DNA of 64,000 nucleotides from CAWCAW01 sp963714125. GTDB taxonomy: Bacteria > Actinomycetota > Acidimicrobiia > Acidimicrobiales > UBA8190. The translations under genes and the position numbers were made by a program. The notes beneath the pieces are model-generated. The model saw only the letters and a program-made list of their open reading frames with translations. It was not told where the DNA came from and did not search any database. The stretch covers positions 1,736,001-1,800,000 of the forward strand of contig OY970234.1 in the NCBI GenBank assembly GCA_963714125.1, written 5' to 3'. Shown one piece after another: positions 1 through 7,859 of the stretch. Numbering within the stretch: position 1 is the first letter of the stretch; each line of letters starts with the position of its first letter.

Positions 1-43
1 ACCGGTCCAGAAAGGCCTCCGACTTGGTGAGATCACCAGACAT
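1..43 (-). CDS. Start of an unidentified gene, cut by the window edge
   Basis: An ATG on the minus strand at 43-41 opens a reading frame that runs off the window after 14 codons (MSGDLTKSEAFLDR). A minus-strand TACAAC box at 58-53 lies 9 bases before the ATG, the arrangement seen for many leaderless genes in this window. It would be divergent from manB. Too little protein is visible to name a family, and the coding call itself is inference from the promoter-start spacing. Confidence 0.35.
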   Translation of the reverse strand, partial: MSGDLTKSEAFLDR

Positions 44-161
44 GTCCGCATTGTTGTATGCGGTTGTAACGGTGAAACGGCGGTGGTAAACCGCGACGCG
101 GTCGTCCCGTCCGCCGTCCGCCGGGCACGCCACAAGGCGCGATGGCGCTACCCCTCCAGGT

Positions 162-167
162 TAGGCT
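162..167 (+). promoter_or_regulatory. -10 box of leaderless manB
   Basis: TAGGCT ends 8 bases before the GTG chosen as the manB start, so transcription would begin at or next to the start codon. No Shine-Dalgarno is present. The same hexamer and spacing recur before many genes here. Confidence 0.5.
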
Positions 168-175
168 CGGCCCCC

Positions 176-1540
176 GTGCCTGTCCTTGACCCCATTTTTA
201 AGGCGTACGACGTGCGCGGCACCGTGCCCGACCAGATCGATGACCGCATGTGCCAGGCCATCGGCTGGGCCTTTGCCCGGTTCTGCGGGGCCCCCACCAT
301 TCTTGTGGCCCGGGACATGCGCACCTCGGGCGAATCGCTGTCCGCCGCCTTCGCCCAGGGTGCGCGCAGCGCGGGCGTCGGTGTCATCGACCTGGGACTG
401 GCGTCAACCGATCTCGTCTATTTCGCTTCAGGCCGCCTCGACTGCCCCGGTGCCATGTTCACGGCGTCGCACAACCCCGCCGGGTACAACGGGATCAAGT
501 TCTGTCTGGCCGGAGCCAAGCCTGTGGGTCAGGACACCGGGTTGGCGGAAATCAAGGCCATGGCCGAGGACGCGTTGCGGACCGGTTCCGACGGCGGGAC
601 CGCCATGGGCGGCTATGAGCAACGCGACATGCTCGACGAGTACGCCGACCATGTGCGCTCGTTCGTCGACACGGCGTCCCTGCGTCCCTTGCGCATCGTG
701 GCCGACACAGCCAACGGCATGGGCGGCCTGGTGGCTCCCCGGGTCTTCGCCGGGCTCCCTTTTGCCGTGGAGTTTCTCTACGCCGAGCTCGACGGCACGT
801 TTCCCAATCATCCCGCCGATCCCATCCAGCCCGAGAACCTGGTCGACCTCCAAGGTGCGGTCTTGGAACACGGCGCTGACGTCGGTTTGGCCTTCGACGG
901 CGACGCCGATCGCGTCTTCCTCGTCGACGAAAAGGCCCAGGCCGTGTCCGGATCACTCACCACGGCACTGGTGGCCGCGGCCATGCTCGACAAGAACCCC
1001 GGCTCGACGGTCCTCTACAACCTCATCTGCTCCAAGGTCGTGCCTGAGACCATTGTCGAGCACGGCGGAACGCCGGTGCGCACCAGAGTGGGTCACTCCT
1101 TCATCAAGCAGGTGATGGCGGAAACCGGCGCCGTCTTCGGCGGCGAGCACTCGGGGCATTACTACTTCCGGGACAACTACCGAGCCGACTCGGGCATCAT
1201 CGCCGCCATGGTCGTTCTCGAGGTGATGTCCAAGGCCGACCAACCCTTATCGGAGCTACTGGCGCCGTTTCGCCGCTACGCCGACTCCGGTGAGATCAAC
1301 ACAAAGGTCGACGACCCCGCCGCCTCGGTGCGGGCCTTGGCAGCCACATTGGCGGCCCAGGGGGTCGCCGTGGATCACACCGATGGGCTCACCGCTGACT
1401 ACGGGGATTGGTGGTTCAACCTTCGCCCGTCGAACACCGAGCCCTTGCTCAGGCTCAATGTCGAGGCGTCCACTCCGCAAGAGTGTGAGCGTCACGTGCA
1501 GGAGGTCTTCGATTTGGTGGCATCGGCGGGCACCGCGTGA
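176..1540 (+). CDS. manB: Phosphomannomutase/phosphoglucomutase
   Basis: Alpha-D-phosphohexomutase that interconverts hexose 6-phosphate and 1-phosphate (mannose and/or glucose), feeding GDP-mannose and cell-envelope sugars in the cytosol. The phosphoserine loop TASHNP is near residue 98, the metal loop DGDADR is near residue 242, and the C-terminal sugar-phosphate loop RPSNTEP is present. I start at GTG 176 (VPVLDPIFKAYDVRG), not at the in-frame site 31 codons upstream, because family homology begins there and a TAGGCT box lies 8 bases ahead. About 454 residues, a normal length. The following Trm112, SIS and ahcY genes match the order around mycobacterial manB. The stop codon lies inside a short tandem repeat. 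Confidence 0.93.
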   Translation: MPVLDPIFKAYDVRGTVPDQIDDRMCQAIGWAFARFCGAPTILVARDMRTSGESLSAAFAQGARSAGVGVIDLGLASTDLVYFASGRLDCPGAMFTASHNPAGYNGIKFCLAGAKPVGQDTGLAEIKAMAEDALRTGSDGGTAMGGYEQRDMLDEYADHVRSFVDTASLRPLRIVADTANGMGGLVAPRVFAGLPFAVEFLYAELDGTFPNHPADPIQPENLVDLQGAVLEHGADVGLAFDGDADRVFLVDEKAQAVSGSLTTALVAAAMLDKNPGSTVLYNLICSKVVPETIVEHGGTPVRTRVGHSFIKQVMAETGAVFGGEHSGHYYFRDNYRADSGIIAAMVVLEVMSKADQPLSELLAPFRRYADSGEINTKVDDPAASVRALAATLAAQGVAVDHTDGLTADYGDWWFNLRPSNTEPLLRLNVEASTPQECERHVQEVFDLVASAGTA

Positions 1541-1575
1541 ACGACGGGCACCGCGTGACGACGGGCGGCGCATGA
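1527..1575 (+). repeat. Tandem repeat across the manB stop codon
   Basis: The 14-mer CGGGCACCGCGTGA occurs at 1527-1540 (its last three bases are the manB stop) and exactly again at 1545-1558. A degenerate third copy, CGGGCGGCGCATGA, is at 1562-1575. Every copy ends in TGA. Confidence 0.85.
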
Positions 1576-1594
1576 CGACGGGAAGGTTGCGTCC

Positions 1595-1867
1595 ATGACT
1601 CTTGATCCATTACTGCTCGAAATCCTCGCCTGTCCCGAGGACAAGGGGCCCTTGGTGTACTTCGCCGACGAGTCGGTGCTGTACAACCCGCGGCTGCGAC
1701 GTACCTACGCCGTGCGCGACGACATCCCGGTGATGCTCGTCGATGAGGCGACCGCCGTGGATGATGCCGAGCACGAGCGCTTGATGGCCAAGGCGCAGGC
1801 GCAGTCCACGCCCCAGACGCTGGGTGCTGAGAAATCCGAAAAGAAATCCGAAAAGAGAGACTCATGA
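1595..1867 (+). CDS. Trm112-family small zinc-ribbon-like protein
   Basis: A 90-residue protein of the Trm112/YcaR family. The start (MTLDPLLLEILACPEDKGPL) and the RRTYAVRDDIPVML stretch are typical. Eukaryotic and archaeal members activate methyltransferases; the role of bacterial ones is less certain. The C-terminus is a lysine-rich tail (EKSEKKSEKRDS) coded by a small in-frame repeat. The family's second CxxC is reduced: the N-terminal Cys of LACPED is visible, but the tyrosine/leucine-rich centre has no matching pair, so zinc binding is doubtful. Its TGA overlaps the next ATG by four bases (ATGA), so it is probably translated together with the SIS isomerase gene. Confidence 0.8.
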   Translation: MTLDPLLLEILACPEDKGPLVYFADESVLYNPRLRRTYAVRDDIPVMLVDEATAVDDAEHERLMAKAQAQSTPQTLGAEKSEKKSEKRDS

Positions 1868-2917
1868 CGACGGTGCCCGCCGCCGCCGGCGTCCTCGACA
1901 GCCTGGACATGTTCGGCGTCACCTCCGGCCTTCCCGAGCAGGTGGCGGCGGCGGTGGAGGAGGCCCGGGGCCTCGACGGTCTTCCCGATCGTGCCTACGT
2001 CGAGAACGTGGTGGTGCTCGGCATGGGCGGCAGTGGCATCGCCGGTGATCTCATGGTGGCGGTGGCGGGCCCCTTCGTGCCCGTACCCATCGTCGTGGTG
2101 AAGTCCTACGTATTGCCGGACTTCGTCGGCCAGGGTTCACTCGTCTTTGCCGTGTCGTTCTCGGGCGATACCGAGGAGACGGTGGAAGCGGCCGGTGAGG
2201 CCGCCGATGCCGGCGCCAGCCTGGTGGCGGTGACCTCGGGAGGGGCGCTCGGCCGGATGGCCGACGAATGGGGGATTCCCATGGTGCGGGTCCCGCCGGG
2301 CATACCGCAGCCCGCGCGCCGCCTTGGGGGCCACGGCCATCCCGCCGCTGGTGGTGCTCGAGGACATCGGGCTGTTCCCGGGGGCGAGCCAGTGGGTGGC
2401 GTTGGCCGTCGACCAGCTGGCCCGACGGCGCGACCAGTTGGTGCAGCCGGGAAGCATCGCCGAGAGCCTGGCCCGCCGCATCGGCCGAACGATTCCGATG
2501 ATCCATGGCGCGCAGTCCTTGGGGGCCGCCGCCGCCTTGCGCTGGAAGACCCAGGTCAACGAGAACGCCAAGACACCCGCCTTCAGCGCCGTCTACCCGG
2601 AGTTGTGCCACAACGAGATTGTGGGATGGGGCCTCGACGGTGATGTGACACGTCAGATCCTCACCCTCGTCAATTTGCGGCACGACGGGGAGCACCCCCA
2701 GGTCCAGCGGCGCTTCGCCTTCGTCACCGAGTTGCTGCGAGAGGTGGTCGCCGACGTGATCGAGCTGCGCGCCGAAGGCGAGGGGGACCTGGCCCAACTG
2801 CTCGACCTCATGCTCGTGGGCGACTTCGTCTCGTTGCATATGGCCGCCCAACAAGGCGTGGACCCTGGTCCCGTGCCGGTTCTGGTGGAGCTCAAGGAAC
2901 GACTCGCCGAGGCCTAG
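1864..2917 (+). pseudogene. SIS-domain phosphoglucose/phosphomannose isomerase, frameshifted
   Basis: The family isomerises glucose/mannose 6-phosphate to fructose 6-phosphate. The first 149 or so residues read in frame 1 with a clear SIS motif (VVLGMGGSGIAGDL, then FSGDTEET). After PPGIPQP the frame falls apart, while homology resumes at once in frame 2 as RAALGATAIPPLVVLEDIG and continues to the stop at 2917, including HNEIVGWG. One extra G at about 2314 explains this. Read as one protein it is about 351 residues, close to mycobacterial Rv3256c. The downstream half keeps normal codon use and conserved residues, so this may be a sequencing or assembly error, or a very recent inactivation. 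It is coupled to Trm112 by ATGA. Confidence 0.85.
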
Positions 2918-2968
2918 GCGGGCCACGCTGTTCGCGGATCCCGCCATGACGCGCGAGGATGCATGGTC

Positions 2969-4237
2969 ATGAGTGCGCCCATAGACCACGACGTTGCCGA
3001 TCTCGACCTCGCCCCCCTGGGGCGCCAACGCATTGCCTGGGCTGATGCCAACATGCCCGTTTTGCAATCCATCAGGGAGCGTTTCGCCAAGGAACGCCCT
3101 CTCGAGGGAGCCGTCGTGGCCGCCTGTCTCCACGTCACCACGGAGACGGCCAACCTGCTGCGCACCTTGAAGGCCGGAGGAGCGCTGGTTCTGGCGTGTG
3201 CGTCCAACCCGTTGTCAACCCAGGACGACGTGGCCGCATCTCTGGTCGTCGACGAGGACATCTCTACCTACGCCATCAAGGGCGAGGACACCGAGACCTA
3301 CTTCTCACACATCGATGCCGTCTTGGACCGTCACCCCACCGTCACCATGGACGACGGGTGCGACCTGGTGTCACGCCTGCACAAGTTGCGTGCGGACCAA
3401 GTGCCCGAGATCGTTGCCGGCACCGAGGAGACGACCACCGGGGTCATCCGCTTGCGGGCCATGGAGGCCGAGGGGGCCCTGCGCTTTCCCATCGTGGCCG
3501 TCAACGACGCCGACACCAAGCACATGTTCGACAACCGCTACGGCACCGGGCAGTCCACCCTCGACGGCATTATCCGAGCCACCAACGTGCTCCTGGCCGG
3601 CAAGCGCATCGTGGTGGCCGGCTACGGCTACTGCGGCAAGGGTGTGGCCAGCCGGGCCCGCGGCCTCGGGGCCCAGGTGATCGTCACTGAGATCGACCCT
3701 CTGCGCGCTCTCGAAGCGGTCATGGACGGGTTCCGGGTGGAGCCCATGGAGATCGCCGCCGAAGAGGGGGACATCTTCGTCACCGTCACCGGCAACCGCG
3801 ACGTGCTGCGCGCCGAGCACTTCGAGCGCATGCCGGACGGGGCCATCGTGTGCAACTCGGGGCACTTCGACATCGAGATCGACCTGGTGGCCCTGGCCCG
3901 CATGTCCGAAGGGCAGCGTCGCGAGGTCCGCCCCATGGTCGAGGAGTTCCAGGTCAAGGGCAAGCGGATCCTGGTGATCGCCGAGGGTCGGTTGGTCAAC
4001 CTGTCGGCCGCCGAAGGCCACCCCGCTGCGGTGATGGACATGAGCTTCGCCAACCAGGCGCTGGCGGCGGAGTGGGTAATGGCCAACGCCGCCACCCTCA
4101 CCCCGAAGGTCTACAACGTGCCCCGCAACATCGACGCCGAGATCGCCCGCCTCAAGCTCGACACCATGGGTGTGGGGCTCGACCGGCTGACACCGGCCCA
4201 AGAGGAGTACCTGGGCTCCTGGCAGACCGGCACCTGA
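2969..4237 (+). CDS. ahcY: Adenosylhomocysteinase (S-adenosylhomocysteine hydrolase)
   Basis: Reversibly splits S-adenosylhomocysteine into adenosine and homocysteine using bound NAD, which keeps methyltransferases from being inhibited. The NAD fold is clear (VVAGYGYCGKGVASRARGLG) and the substrate region has the NDADTKHMFDNRYG stretch. About 422 residues, the short form: it lacks the insertion and the Lys-Tyr tail of the eukaryote-like enzymes and ends soon after PRNIDAEIARLKLDTMGVG, as in archaeal/Thermotoga-type proteins. GAGGA at 2955-2959 sits 9 bases before ATG 2969 but only 3 before ATG 2963, so I prefer 2969. Its position after manB-Trm112-SIS is conserved in Actinobacteria. Confidence 0.93.
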   Translation: MSAPIDHDVADLDLAPLGRQRIAWADANMPVLQSIRERFAKERPLEGAVVAACLHVTTETANLLRTLKAGGALVLACASNPLSTQDDVAASLVVDEDISTYAIKGEDTETYFSHIDAVLDRHPTVTMDDGCDLVSRLHKLRADQVPEIVAGTEETTTGVIRLRAMEAEGALRFPIVAVNDADTKHMFDNRYGTGQSTLDGIIRATNVLLAGKRIVVAGYGYCGKGVASRARGLGAQVIVTEIDPLRALEAVMDGFRVEPMEIAAEEGDIFVTVTGNRDVLRAEHFERMPDGAIVCNSGHFDIEIDLVALARMSEGQRREVRPMVEEFQVKGKRILVIAEGRLVNLSAAEGHPAAVMDMSFANQALAAEWVMANAATLTPKVYNVPRNIDAEIARLKLDTMGVGLDRLTPAQEEYLGSWQTGT

Positions 4238-4245
4238 ACCCGCTG

Positions 4246-4263
4246 CCGGGACAGCGGTCCCGG
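4246..4263 (+). terminator. Hairpin after ahcY
   Basis: CCGGGA (4246-4251) pairs perfectly with TCCCGG (4258-4263) around a 6-base loop, 9 bases after the ahcY stop. There is no T-run, as is common for terminators in GC-rich actinobacteria. Termination is inferred. Confidence 0.4.
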
Positions 4264-4293
4264 ATCACCGACACGCAACTGACACGGAAAGTG

Positions 4294-4324
4294 CTGACGT
4301 AGCGCCATGTGGCGGGCGTAGCAT
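4294..4324 (+). promoter_or_regulatory. Candidate promoter of the RNA upstream of hpf
   Basis: CTGACG (4294-4299) and TAGCAT (4319-4324) form a possible -35/-10 pair with a rather long 19-base spacer. Initiation about 7 bases later would start the transcript at the foot of the first long stem. Confidence 0.4.
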
Positions 4325-4327
4325 CGG

Positions 4328-4680
4328 TTACGTGGGTTGCGTCCGGGTCTGTGGTTGCAAGTCGAAGCCAGTCGCAGGCGAAACGACCCACGTAAGGCAA
4401 CTTGTGGTTGCTGAGCATGGTGCGACTTAGAAGTAAGCCCTGCCCGTCGGGTCGCCGGCTGTCGGCACCAGACGGAGAAGGAGCCAAGCCGACCAGCAGT
4501 GTGTCCGCCGGGCCGACGCCGTTACGGCCGAGGTCGCCGGATGCCGGTCGCCAACTCCTCTGCAGGCGAGTGTGGGGCCAAAGACCAGGTCAGCCGGGCG
4601 CAATCCACGTGTCGACACCTCTGGGACGAGTTGCACAAGGAACTCGTGATTTGGAGGCCCCGTCGCTGGGATGACCTGAA
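4328..4680 (+). ncRNA. Structured RNA upstream of hpf (raiA-motif candidate)
   Basis: This stretch has no convincing ORF but is rich in long-range pairing. TTACGTGGGT (4328-4337) pairs perfectly with ACCCACGTAA (4386-4395) and the stem extends inwards by a G-T and a G-C pair. GCTGTCGGC (4458-4466) pairs with 4488-4497 with one bulge. GCCCG (4442-4446) pairs with CGGGC (4509-4513). ACGAGTT (4626-4632) pairs with AACTCGT (4641-4647). CAGGTCA (4586-4592) pairs with TGACCTG (4672-4678), ending at the ribosome-binding site of hpf. AAGTCG (4359-4364) could also reach CGACTT (4423-4428) as a pseudoknot. A conserved structured RNA called the raiA motif is known upstream of raiA/hpf genes in Firmicutes and Actinobacteria; class membership here is inferred from position, size and structure, not from a covariance match. 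Confidence 0.65.
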
Positions 4681-4685
4681 GGAGG
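4679..4685 (+). promoter_or_regulatory. Strong Shine-Dalgarno of hpf
   Basis: AAGGAGG lies 7 bases before the GTG start of hpf. It is one of the few full-strength ribosome-binding sites in the window. It directly follows the 3' strand of the closing stem (4672-4678), so folding of the upstream RNA could influence its access. Confidence 0.75.
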
Positions 4686-4692
4686 TCCAGCC

Positions 4693-5031
4693 GTGGAAAT
4701 TGTCGTTCTTGGACGCAAGGCCGTGGTGGCTGACGACGAGCGCGAGCATGCTCGCAGCAAGGTCGCCAAGCTGGGCCGGCTCGCCCCTGTGCTCGAGCGA
4801 GCCGAGGTGCGCCTGGCCGAAGATCACGACGCCCCAGGCGGTACCCACAAGGTGTGCGAAGTCACCCTGAGCGGCCATGGTCATGTACTGCGCGCCCGGG
4901 CCGGTGCCTCTGAACTTGGCGTCGCTATTGATTTGGTCATGGGCAAGCTCGAGCACCAGGTGGAACGGCTCAAGGGCAAGCTGGTGGGGCGTTCGCACCC
5001 CCGCAGGACCAAGGTGGGCACTCGGGCCTGA
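4693..5031 (+). CDS. hpf: Ribosome hibernation-promoting factor, short form
   Basis: A 112-residue HPF/RaiA protein, beginning MEIVVLGRKAVVADD with GTG as start. The family binds the 30S decoding channel and silences ribosomes in starvation. The RaiA/YfiA fold is covered (VERAEVRLAEDHDAPGGTHK, then ARAGASELGVAIDLVMGKLEHQVERLKGKL). The C-terminal dimerisation domain of long HPF, the usual actinobacterial type, is missing: the protein ends shortly after a basic KLVGRSHPRRTKVGTRA tail. The gene stands alone behind the structured RNA and just before secA, next to which hpf is often found. Regulation through the leader RNA is plausible but inferred. Confidence 0.85.
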   Translation: MEIVVLGRKAVVADDEREHARSKVAKLGRLAPVLERAEVRLAEDHDAPGGTHKVCEVTLSGHGHVLRARAGASELGVAIDLVMGKLEHQVERLKGKLVGRSHPRRTKVGTRA

Positions 5032-5036
5032 GGCCC
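5024..5036 (+). terminator. Hairpin with the hpf stop codon in its loop
   Basis: GGGCC-TGA-GGCCC: the hpf stop TGA (5029-5031) is the loop of a perfect 5-bp inverted repeat, followed by AAAA. It could act as a terminator or 3'-end stabiliser; the function is inferred. Confidence 0.35.
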
Positions 5037-5078
5037 AAAATCAGCCTGCATCGCCGCTGAGCAGCGAGGAGGCGGCGG

Positions 5079-5084
5079 TAGACT
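5079..5084 (+). promoter_or_regulatory. -10 box of secA
   Basis: TAGACT ends 9 bases before the secA ATG, consistent with an almost leaderless transcript. A GAGGAGG at 5067-5073 is too far upstream of the ATG to serve as its ribosome-binding site. Confidence 0.45.
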
Positions 5085-5093
5085 CGCATCCTC

Positions 5094-7859
5094 ATGAGTG
5101 TCTTCACGAGTCTCCTGCGCGCCGGGGAGGGCAAAAAGGTCCGTCGCCTGGCTGAGCTCGTTCCCCTGATCAACGAGCTCGAGCCCGACATGGAAGCCCT
5201 GTCCGACGACGATCTCGCCCATCGCACCGTCGACTTTCGCGAGCGCTACGACAATGGCGCCAGCCTGGACGACCTCCTCATAGAGGCGTTCGCCACCGTG
5301 CGCGAAGCCGGTCAGCGGGTGCTGGGTCAACGCCACTTCGACGTGCAGCTCATGGGGGGCATGGCCCTGCACTTCGGATGGATCGCGGAAATGAAGACGG
5401 GCGAGGGCAAGACGCTGGTGTCGACCTTGCCCGTGTACCTCAACGCCCTCTCCAGCCGGGGCCTGCACGTGGTGACCGTCAACGACTACCTGGCCCGTCG
5501 TGACGCCGAGTGGATGGGGCGGCTCCATCGCTTTCTCGGCTTGAGCGTCGGACGGGTGAGCCCTGATTTTTCCGGTTTCGACGAGAAGCGCGACGCCTAT
5601 GCGTGCGACGTCACCTACGGCACCAACACCGAGTTTGGTTTCGACTACCTGCGCGACAACATGGCTCGTTCCCGCGACGCCATGGTGCAGCGTGGCCATG
5701 TCTATTGCATCGTCGACGAGGTGGACTCCATCCTCATCGACGAAGCCCGCACGCCGCTCATCATCTCCGGCCCCGCCGCCGAATCGGCCAAGCTTTACTA
5801 CCAGTTCGCCGGAATCGCCCGCACGCTTTTGTCCGAGGAGGACTACGAGGTCGACGAAGAAAAGCGCATCGTGGTGCCCACCGAAGAAGGCATCGCCAAG
5901 GTGGAACGCCAGATTGGTGTGGAGAACCTGTACGACTTGGTGTCGGTCAACTACGTCCATCACCTCACCCAGTCGTTGCGGGCCAAGGAGCTGTACCACC
6001 GCGACAAGGACTATCTCGTGGCCGGTGGAGAGGTGAAGATCATCGACGAGTTCACTGGTCGCACGCTCGACGGCCGCCGCTGGTCCGACGGACTGCATCA
6101 GGCTGTGGAAGCCAAAGAACGCGTGCGCATCGCCGAGGAGAACCACACCTGGGCCACGGTCACGTTGCAGAACTACTTCCGCCTTTACGAGAAGATCTCG
6201 GGCATGACGGGGACGGCCGAAACCGAGGCCGCCGAGTTCGCCAACACTTACAACATGCCGGTGGTGCCCATTCCCACCAACGTGCCCATGTTGCGCGAAG
6301 ACGGCGCCGACTTCATCTACAAGTCCGAGGACGCCAAGTTCGCGGCCGTGGTCGAAGACATCGTCGAGCGCTATGAGCGCGGTCAACCCGTGCTGGTGGG
6401 CACGGCCTCAGTGGCCAAGTCCGAACAGCTCTCGGCCTTGCTCGACCGCAAAGGCATTCCGCATCAGGTCCTCAACGCCAAGCAGCACGCCCGTGAGGCC
6501 GAGGTGGTCGTCCAAGCGGGTCGTCTGCACGCCATAACGGTGGCCACCAACATGGCCGGTCGAGGTGTCGACATCATCTTGGGCGGCAACGCCGAAGGTC
6601 TGGCCCAGCATGAGGCCATCGGCAAGGGACTCGACCTCGACACCGATGAGGGTCAGGCCGAGTACGAACGGTTGCTCGAGCACTTCGAAAAGGAGTGCGG
6701 CGAGGAAGGCGAAGCCGTGCGCGAGCTGGGGGGGCTTTACGTCCTCGGTAGCGAGCGTCACGAGTCCCGGCGCATCGACAACCAGTTGCGAGGCCGCTCG
6801 GGCCGTCAAGGTGACCCCGGCGAGAGTCGTTTCTTCTTGTCTCTCGAAGACGAGCTCATGCGCCTCTTCGCCACCGGCGCCATGCAGTGGGTCATGACCC
6901 GCACGCTGCCTGACGACATCCCCATCGAGGCCAAGATGGTGACCAAAGCCATCGAGCGCGCCCAGAACACCGTCGAAGGCCGCAACGCCGAGATTCGCAA
7001 GGACGTGCTCAAGTACGACGAGGTTCTCAACGAGCAGCGCAAGGTGATCTACGCCCGGCGTCACCAAGTGATCGACGGTGAGGACCTGCGCGACCACACC
7101 GAGGAGCTCCTCGAGTCCACCATCGACGGACTCGTCACCTCGGCGTGCCCGAGTGAGTATCCCGAGGAATGGGCGCTCGAAGAGCTCTTGGCCGAAGTGG
7201 CGCTGTACTACCCGACAGAGTTCACCGTGGAGGACCTGGCTGAGGCCACCACCACCACACAGATTTCCGAGAGCCTGCTGGCTGACTCCTTGGACGCCTA
7301 TCGCAACCGCGACCATGCTTTTCCGGGTGGGGTGGACGAGGCCCGCCAGGTCGAGCGCGAGGTGATGCTGCAGATCATCGATCAGCGCTGGCGTGAGCAC
7401 CTGGCCGATATGGACTACCTGCGCGAGGGCATCAACTTGCGGGCCATGGGTCAGCAGGACCCGCTGGTGGCCTGGCAGCGAGAAGGGTTCTCGATGTTCG
7501 GGCAGATGGTCGAGTCCATGGACGACGACTACCTGCGCTACGTCATGCATGTCCAGGTGATCGCCGATCAGGCCGAGGTCGACTACACACAGGCGAGCTA
7601 TCAGGCTGCCGCCGATCCATCGGAAGGCCCAAGCCTTCTCGAGGCCTTCCAGGCCGGCGGACCCGAGGGCGAGGACCTCAACGGCACCGATAATGGCGCT
7701 GCCAACGGTGCGGGGTCGCTGGCGGGCGCCCGGTCGGCCCCGGCCGACCCCGACGCCCAGGCGCCGCTGGTGCGGGCCCCCCAGGAGAAGCTCGGTCGCA
7801 ACGAACCGTGCTGGTGTGGGAGCGGCAAGAAGTACAAGCTCTGTCATGGCACGGCCTGA
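5094..7859 (+). CDS. secA: Preprotein translocase ATPase SecA
   Basis: Motor ATPase that drives unfolded preproteins through SecYEG. About 921 residues, full length for SecA1. Helicase-type motor: Walker A MKTGEGKT at about residues 100-107, DEVDSILIDEARTPLIISG in NBD1/PPXD, and TNMAGRGVDIILGGNAEG and RGRSGRQGDPGESRFFLSLED in NBD2. Then come the helical wing/scaffold, a low-complexity linker, and a C-terminal SEC-C zinc site (CWCGSGKKYKLCHG) that in other bacteria helps bind SecB or ribosomes. Only one secA is seen here. The stop sits within GGCC-TGA-GGCC and the next gene, prfB, starts 14 bases before it, so the two are probably co-transcribed. Confidence 0.97.
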   Translation: MSVFTSLLRAGEGKKVRRLAELVPLINELEPDMEALSDDDLAHRTVDFRERYDNGASLDDLLIEAFATVREAGQRVLGQRHFDVQLMGGMALHFGWIAEMKTGEGKTLVSTLPVYLNALSSRGLHVVTVNDYLARRDAEWMGRLHRFLGLSVGRVSPDFSGFDEKRDAYACDVTYGTNTEFGFDYLRDNMARSRDAMVQRGHVYCIVDEVDSILIDEARTPLIISGPAAESAKLYYQFAGIARTLLSEEDYEVDEEKRIVVPTEEGIAKVERQIGVENLYDLVSVNYVHHLTQSLRAKELYHRDKDYLVAGGEVKIIDEFTGRTLDGRRWSDGLHQAVEAKERVRIAEENHTWATVTLQNYFRLYEKISGMTGTAETEAAEFANTYNMPVVPIPTNVPMLREDGADFIYKSEDAKFAAVVEDIVERYERGQPVLVGTASVAKSEQLSALLDRKGIPHQVLNAKQHAREAEVVVQAGRLHAITVATNMAGRGVDIILGGNAEGLAQHEAIGKGLDLDTDEGQAEYERLLEHFEKECGEEGEAVRELGGLYVLGSERHESRRIDNQLRGRSGRQGDPGESRFFLSLEDELMRLFATGAMQWVMTRTLPDDIPIEAKMVTKAIERAQNTVEGRNAEIRKDVLKYDEVLNEQRKVIYARRHQVIDGEDLRDHTEELLESTIDGLVTSACPSEYPEEWALEELLAEVALYYPTEFTVEDLAEATTTTQISESLLADSLDAYRNRDHAFPGGVDEARQVEREVMLQIIDQRWREHLADMDYLREGINLRAMGQQDPLVAWQREGFSMFGQMVESMDDDYLRYVMHVQVIADQAEVDYTQASYQAAADPSEGPSLLEAFQAGGPEGEDLNGTDNGAANGAGSLAGARSAPADPDAQAPLVRAPQEKLGRNEPCWCGSGKKYKLCHGTA

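Noticed and set aside
83..175. Longer manB start
   Set aside because: The added 31 residues are Arg/Val-rich without homology, and the TAGGCT box would lie inside the gene.
4402..4674. A 90-codon ORF between ahcY and hpf
   Set aside because: No ribosome-binding site or recognisable composition, and it runs through the perfect stems of the RNA candidate.
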